Origin: Gemmatimonadota bacterium
Lineage (GTDB): Bacteria > Gemmatimonadota > Gemmatimonadetes > Gemmatimonadales > GWC2-71-9
Length of the DNA: 8,677 bases
NCBI GenBank assembly: GCA_029862935.1
Contig: JAOTWK010000129.1
Location: 1 to 8,677, forward strand
Direction: 5' to 3'
Shown: piece by piece, positions 7,656 through 8,677 of the stretch
Layout of the letters: every line of letters begins with the position of its first letter
Position numbering within the stretch: position 1 is the first letter of the stretch
Notes under the pieces: model-generated
Database searches by the model: none
Told to the model about the DNA's origin: nothing
The model's input: only the letters and a program-made list of their open reading frames with translations
Translations under genes and position numbers: made by a program

Positions 7656-8555
7656 TCAGGAATGGAGGAGCTTCGCCTCTCGCAGCAGGCGATGCACGCG
7701 ATCGCGATCGCGATCCGTCAACACGGGAATCGGCGGGCGCGGGGCACCGCCCACCAACCCCACGGCATCCATGGCGGCCTTGATCCCAGGCACCCCCAGC
7801 TCGCCCACGATCGTCTTGTGCAGTGGAGCCACGAGTTCTTGGAGAGCGCCTGCCGTGGTCTTATCACCGGCATCGAATGCGGTACCGATTTCCACGGTCT
7901 GCCGGGTGGCGAAACACGCCACGGCTGCGATGGCGCCCGCCGCACCCAGTTCCAGCGCCGGATAGAACAGCGCCCCCGGACCGATGAACAATGACCACCG
8001 CGGCGCACGTTCCCGAAACGCCACGAAGTTCTTGAGGTCGCCAGCCGAGTCCTTGGCCCCGACCACGTGCTCGTGATTTGCGAGGGCCGCCACAATCTGC
8101 TCGGTGATCGGTACGTGCGTGTATCGCGGGAAGTTGTACAGGATGATCGGGACGGGTGACTCGTCAGCGATCCGACGGAAATGGTCGATGAGCGATTGCG
8201 TCGTGAACACCGGACCGTAGTAGCTCGGCGCCCGCACGAGCACCGCGTCCGCTCCCTCTTCCCCAGCGGCTACGCAGGCGGCCACCGTTGCGCGCGTCGA
8301 CTCTCGACCGGTTCCTGCAACCAGCCACCGATCATCGGGCACGACATCTCGCAGCCACTGCACCACCTGCCGAAACTCCACATCCGACAGGAGCGACGCT
8401 TCACCTGTAGACCCCGCCGCGACGATCCCCGATGCGCCAGCCGACAGAATCGAGCGCGCGTTGTCACGCAATACCACCGGCGCAACGTCTCCCGTCGTGT
8501 CGTCGAACGGCGTCGTGATCGGAACGAAGACCCCGTGAGGCGCCCCCTTCGTCAT
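7656..8555 (-). CDS. DHDPS/NAL-family class I aldolase, probably 4-hydroxy-2-oxoglutarate aldolase-like
   Basis: This is a (beta/alpha)8 aldolase of the dihydrodipicolinate synthase/N-acetylneuraminate lyase family that forms a Schiff base with pyruvate or a 2-oxo acid. It has 299 residues, the normal length. The carboxylate loop is GSTGE (48-52), the catalytic Tyr is Tyr140 in YNFPRYTHV, and the Schiff-base lysine is Lys168 in VGAKDSAGD. True DapA has YNVPSRTG, where the Arg (E. coli Arg138) binds the aspartate-semialdehyde carboxylate; here that position is Tyr145, which argues against a lysine-pathway role. Segments such as AGTGRESTRATV (80-91), KDSAGD and GVPGIKAAMDAVGLVGG resemble human HOGA1, which splits 4-hydroxy-2-oxoglutarate into pyruvate and glyoxylate. 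The start is ATG with GAGG seven bases upstream and overlaps the upstream gene's stop (ATGA). Other family aldolases, or a role in sugar-acid breakdown, remain possible. Confidence 0.88.
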   Translation of the reverse strand: MTKGAPHGVFVPITTPFDDTTGDVAPVVLRDNARSILSAGASGIVAAGSTGEASLLSDVEFRQVVQWLRDVVPDDRWLVAGTGRESTRATVAACVAAGEEGADAVLVRAPSYYGPVFTTQSLIDHFRRIADESPVPIILYNFPRYTHVPITEQIVAALANHEHVVGAKDSAGDLKNFVAFRERAPRWSLFIGPGALFYPALELGAAGAIAAVACFATRQTVEIGTAFDAGDKTTAGALQELVAPLHKTIVGELGVPGIKAAMDAVGLVGGAPRPPIPVLTDRDRDRVHRLLREAKLLHS

Positions 8556-8677
8556 CCGTTCGCCTCGTCGCCGAACCCCGTCGTGAACCCCTCGATCCCG
8601 TCACCGGTCTTGTCTTTGTCGGAGTCCTTGGTCGAACCCTTCTTCTTCTTCGAAGTGCCGCCCAAGGTCTTGAGCTT
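8552..8677 (-). CDS. C-terminal tail of an unidentified protein (5' part outside window)
   Basis: An uninterrupted reading frame enters from the right edge and ends with TGA at 8554-8552, overlapping the ATG of the aldolase gene (ATGA), the same junction style as elsewhere in the window. Only 41 residues are visible. They form a charged, low-complexity, probably disordered tail: a run of four lysines, alternating Lys/Asp/Ser/Thr, then an acidic, glycine-rich end finishing GFGDEANG. No domain can be recognised, and the protein's function cannot be told from this piece. The perfect junction and coding-like frame support it being real. Confidence 0.6.
   Translation of the reverse strand, partial: KLKTLGGTSKKKKGSTKDSDKDKTGDGIEGFTTGFGDEANG

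Noticed and set aside
7697..7716. Overlapping GCGATCGC palindromes resembling HIP1 sites
   Set aside because: They encode a DRDRDR run in the aldolase, occur as a single cluster and do not recur as HIP1 would in cyanobacteria.
7656..8555. Lysine-pathway DapA
   Set aside because: The family fits, but the DHDPS-specific Arg is replaced by Tyr and several blocks resemble HOGA, so the specific name is not supported.

Overview
This is a compact, GC-rich (by eye a little over 60% G+C) bacterial chromosomal window in which every supported gene lies on the minus strand. Transcription therefore runs from base 8677 towards base 1. Intergenic gaps are tiny (68, 48 and 43 bases), and four of the seven junctions are 4-base ATGA/GTGA stop-start overlaps. 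The content is mostly housekeeping: purine synthesis, glycyl-tRNA synthetase, a glycerate kinase, two metallopeptidases, an aldolase and an amino-acid-type transporter. There are no insertion sequences, phage genes, CRISPR arrays, tRNAs or rRNAs. The dense same-strand layout, GTG starts, high G+C and single-chain (alpha2-type) GlyRS suggest a Gemmatimonadota-like or similar free-living bacterium, but that assignment is a guess. 

In transcription order: (a) 8677-8552, the lysine-rich end of an unidentified protein cut by the window edge; (b) 8555-7656, a class I aldolase of the DHDPS/NAL family that looks more like 4-hydroxy-2-oxoglutarate aldolase than true DapA; (c) 7612-6521, a membrane-embedded M28 zinc peptidase with a transmembrane hairpin inside its catalytic domain; (d) 6505-6477, a clear Rho-independent terminator; (e) 6452-5172, purA; (f) 5175-4105, a glycerate kinase, overlapping purA; (g) a likely sigma70-type promoter at 4119-4091; (h) 4047-2713, glycyl-tRNA synthetase; (i) 2716-1259, a compact M3-like zinc oligopeptidase; (j) 1262-1, a sodium-coupled NSS/SLC6-type transporter cut by the left edge. 

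The window reads as at least two or three transcription units: aldolase plus M28 peptidase; purA plus glycerate kinase; and GlyRS, M3-like peptidase and NSS transporter. The last group would link peptide breakdown, amino-acid uptake and tRNA charging. The aldolase (possible glyoxylate/pyruvate release) and glycerate kinase could both touch glyoxylate/glycerate metabolism, but they sit in different units and that link is inference. I found no evidence for a wholly new system. The most interesting points are the split catalytic domain of the M28 peptidase, the terminator placed directly in front of purA, the altered TM6 sodium/substrate region of the transporter, and the non-DapA active site of the aldolase.
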